DNA of 7,322 bases from Planctomycetaceae bacterium (GTDB lineage Bacteria; Planctomycetota; Planctomycetia; Planctomycetales; Planctomycetaceae): positions 1-7,322 of the forward strand of contig JAWKUA010000054.1 in NCBI GenBank assembly GCA_041398785.1, read 5' to 3'. The position numbers and the translations under genes were made by a program. This document shows, piece by piece, positions 6,278 to 7,322 of this stretch. A model generated the notes under the pieces. It was not told where the DNA came from and ran no database searches. It saw only the letters and a program-made list of their open reading frames with translations. Positions within the stretch are counted from its first letter, which is position 1. Each line of letters begins with the position of its first letter.

Positions 6278-6639
6278 GACTGCGAACCCCGCTGCCCGGG
6301 CCGCCCGGCGTTTTCATTCAGCCGATCCACGACAGACAGCAACGCAGCCGTTTCGCACGAGGGAATTTCGACAACCGCCCGACCGCCGAGATGAATGCGA
6401 AAACATTCCCGACCCGCCTCCTCAGACACGGGCACGGTCACCGGCACCGGCACAGACACGGGCACAAACACACCGGGCTCTTCCGTTCGCCCACGAATCT
6501 TTCGCCGCCACAGATAGAACGAGGCCGTCGAGACACCCTGCTGTTCACAAAACTCAGCAACCGTCAGATCAGATCCATCAAACAACCGAACCAGCTTCTC
6601 CCACCGCCGACGAACGGCCGGATCAGGCAAACGAGCCAT
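6274..6639 (-). CDS. tnpA: IS66 accessory protein TnpA with helix-turn-helix
   Basis: A 121-residue protein, first gene of the IS66 operon. Residues 10-48 carry the IS66/IS3-type helix-turn-helix, including LTVAEFCEQQGVSTASFYLW, expected to bind the element ends. A striking Val-Pro linker, VPVSVPVPVTVPVS, lies at 59-72, encoded by a near-repetitive stretch around 6425-6470. The C-terminal part (FRIHLGGRAVVEIP, ALLSVVDRLN) matches the usual TnpA tail. The ATG at 6639 is supported by GGAGG at 6649-6645, 5 bases upstream. Its stop overlaps the tnpB start. Confidence 0.93.
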   Translation of the reverse strand: MARLPDPAVRRRWEKLVRLFDGSDLTVAEFCEQQGVSTASFYLWRRKIRGRTEEPGVFVPVSVPVPVTVPVSEEAGRECFRIHLGGRAVVEIPSCETAALLSVVDRLNENAGRPGQRGSQS

Positions 6640-6644
6640 AAATA

Positions 6645-6691
6645 CCTCCAGGCTATCGAGTCAAAACCCGAAAGCCTAAAGCACTTGTCAA
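6645..6691 (-). promoter_or_regulatory. Ribosome site and possible promoter -35 for the IS66 operon
   Basis: GGAGG at 6649-6645 is a strong ribosome site for tnpA. TTGACA at 6691-6686, just inside the terminal repeat, is a perfect -35 hexamer. I see no convincing -10 at 16-18 bp from it, so the promoter part is tentative. Confidence 0.45.
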
Positions 6692-6714
6692 CAACGGTGA
6701 CGATGGGCGCTTAC
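6692..6714. repeat. IS66 terminal inverted repeat, tnpA-proximal end
   Basis: Read inward on the minus strand it starts GTAAGCGCCCATC and matches the other end at 20 of 23 positions. Confidence 0.9.
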
Positions 6715-6722
6715 GAATTCCG
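6715..6722. repeat. Target-site duplication, right copy
   Basis: GAATTCCG, against GAATTTCG on the left. The single difference is C/T at the sixth base. Confidence 0.75.
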
Positions 6723-6792
6723 GACACTCTGCCTTTCCACGGCATAAGTCTCCTCCCAGACGGCATGTTGTCGTCGCTGACGGAGACCTGCA

Positions 6793-6990
6793 GTGGCCCA
6801 GGACCTCGACCAGACGATCCGTGACAACGCCGACGGGCCTGCCAGGGCCGCCGGCGATTCCGGCAGCATGGAGCAGCACAAGCTCTCCGAGCAGATTGCC
6901 GCGGATCGGTATCTCGCCTCGAAGAAGGCGGCGAAGTCCAAACGCCTCGGTCTCCGGACCACGAAGATCGTTCCTCCGGGAGCCGAGTGA
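6793..6990 (+). CDS. Small phage head-module protein (conserved hypothetical)
   Basis: A 65-residue protein starting at GTG 6793, with GGAG at 6782-6785 seven bases upstream. It is hydrophilic and probably helical. Blocks such as DQTIRDNADGPARAAGDSGS, MEQHKLSEQIAADRYL and the C-terminal TTKIVPPGAE resemble the small protein I recall between terminase and portal genes in planctomycete phage-like clusters, a position where lambda-type phages carry a gpW-like head-joining protein. That functional analogy is positional only. Its TGA overlaps a GTG that starts a portal-like frame (GTGA at 6987-6990), a typical phage gene junction. It is intact although its neighbours are broken. Confidence 0.6.
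   Translation: MAQDLDQTIRDNADGPARAAGDSGSMEQHKLSEQIAADRYLASKKAAKSKRLGLRTTKIVPPGAE
6823..6838. repeat. 16-bp direct repeat, copy 1
   Basis: GACAACGCCGACGGGC inside the small phage gene, where it encodes part of RDNADGP. An exact copy is at 7186-7201. Confidence 0.6.
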
Positions 6991-7043
6991 CCGTGCTGAC
7001 CTGGCTGCGCCGTACCCTGTTTGCCTCCAAACCGGACGTCTGA
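6987..7043 (+). pseudogene. Start of a phage portal protein gene, truncated after 18 codons
   Basis: From GTG 6987, overlapping the previous stop, the frame reads VTVLTWLRRTLFASKPDV and then TGA at 7041-7043. LTWLRRLF-like starts are typical of lambda-type portal proteins in planctomycete clusters, and the position after the small gene fits. The sequence after the stop does not continue as a recognisable portal in any frame, so the break looks like a deletion or rearrangement rather than a point nonsense. The peptide is too short for a sure call. Confidence 0.4.
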
Positions 7044-7322
7044 CTCACGGCCGGGTGGCACTGGCTGTGTCGGAGCTTGTGTACTTTGGCAGCGCAGTCT
7101 TCACGGGGCCGAGACCGAGGGCCGATTTGGGGACGTCATTCATTCCGGCTACCATCGTCTGCGGCAATGCACTGGCGCAGCCAGCGACAACGCCGACGGG
7201 CTGACGTTGGTTTGCCGGCTCAGGCTCGCGACTCTGTCCACGCCGCCGTGTTCAGAACCGCGTTCGGAACGGAATGCTGTCATGGGAGTTTCCATTTCGC
7301 GTGCCGACGACGGCCGCCGCCG
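7044..7322. other. Unassigned sequence after the truncated portal start
   Basis: No gene is recognised on either strand. Frame 3 on the plus strand stays open from 7044 to the window end, but its peptide is rich in Arg, Ser and His and resembles no family. A minus-strand open stretch at about 7245-7045, ending ALGLGPVKTALPKY and then TSSDTASATRP, also lacks a good start. The stretch contains the second copy of the 16-bp repeat at 7186-7201. The last bases, GTGCCGACGACGGCC at 7301-7315, resemble the window's first bases (GTGCCGACGAC). Confidence 0.4.

Larger units (their letters stand above)
3917..6714 (-). mobile_element. Complete IS66-family insertion sequence
   Basis: A 2798-bp element bounded by terminal inverted repeats that begin GTAAGCGC, the typical IS66 end. 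It holds the three canonical genes, all on the minus strand: tnpA (6639-6274), tnpB (6277-5921) and tnpC (5800-3962). All frames are open and the key tnpC residues are present, so the element may be functional. One mismatch between the two 8-bp target copies argues that it is not brand new. It sits between the three-gene cassette and the downstream phage genes. tnpC runs convergent with the cassette, and no obvious bidirectional terminator lies in the 92-bp gap between them. Confidence 0.95.

Noticed and set aside
6653..7061. Minus-strand frames of 116-131 codons
   Set aside because: They run antisense to the 65-aa phage gene and across the IS66 boundary, and are rich in Arg, Ser and Pro.
7045..7245. 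Minus-strand stretch ending in TSSDTASATRP
   Set aside because: It is open and peptide-like, but has no start codon with a ribosome site and no family I can name, so it is noted only under the unassigned region.
7301..7322. Similarity between the window's end (GTGCCGACGACGG) and its start (GTGCCGACGACCA)
   Set aside because: Only 11 bases are shared in GC-rich DNA. This could hint at a longer repeat unit beyond the window, but it is not enough to claim one.

Overview
This window looks like accessory DNA from a planctomycete (Planctomycetota). Two things suggest this: a GpA-type phage terminase remnant of the kind I associate with that phylum, and an IS66 transposase with a GTDDTGV first catalytic block and no zinc-finger cysteines. 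The flanks are GC-rich; by eye, the central gene cassette is less so. The assignment rests on recalled family resemblance, not on a search.

Layout, left to right. (1) 1-1137: a decayed large terminase gene, read in pieces from different frames, with an apparent internal deletion and two in-frame stops near its 3' end. (2) 1138-1342: non-coding DNA with two copies of a 17-bp repeat containing an inverted repeat, 46 bp apart. (3) 1343-3869: three closely packed, intact, same-strand genes: a TIGR04255-like protein, a helix-turn-helix protein and an unrecognised 318-aa protein with a SQDCD motif. (4) 3917-6714: a complete IS66-family insertion sequence (tnpA, tnpB, tnpC on the minus strand) with both inverted repeats and an 8-bp target duplication carrying one mismatch. 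It also has a strong terminator-like hairpin between tnpB and tnpC. (5) 6793-7043: a small intact gene of the type I recall following terminase in planctomycete phage clusters, then a portal-like start that stops after 18 codons. (6) 7044-7322: nothing identifiable.

Interpretation. Terminase, small gene and portal are expected to be adjacent in a phage packaging/head module. Here about 2.85 kb of foreign DNA (excluding the IS66) separates them. The phage genes on either side have decayed while the three cassette genes remain open, so the cassette is the part most likely to be under selection. Its make-up (a sporadically distributed protein of unknown role, a DNA-binding protein, a third conserved-looking protein, all in a prophage remnant) makes it a candidate uncharacterised defence, toxin-antitoxin-like or regulatory module. 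The sequence alone does not show its function. The IS66 inserted later, 47 bp after the third cassette gene.
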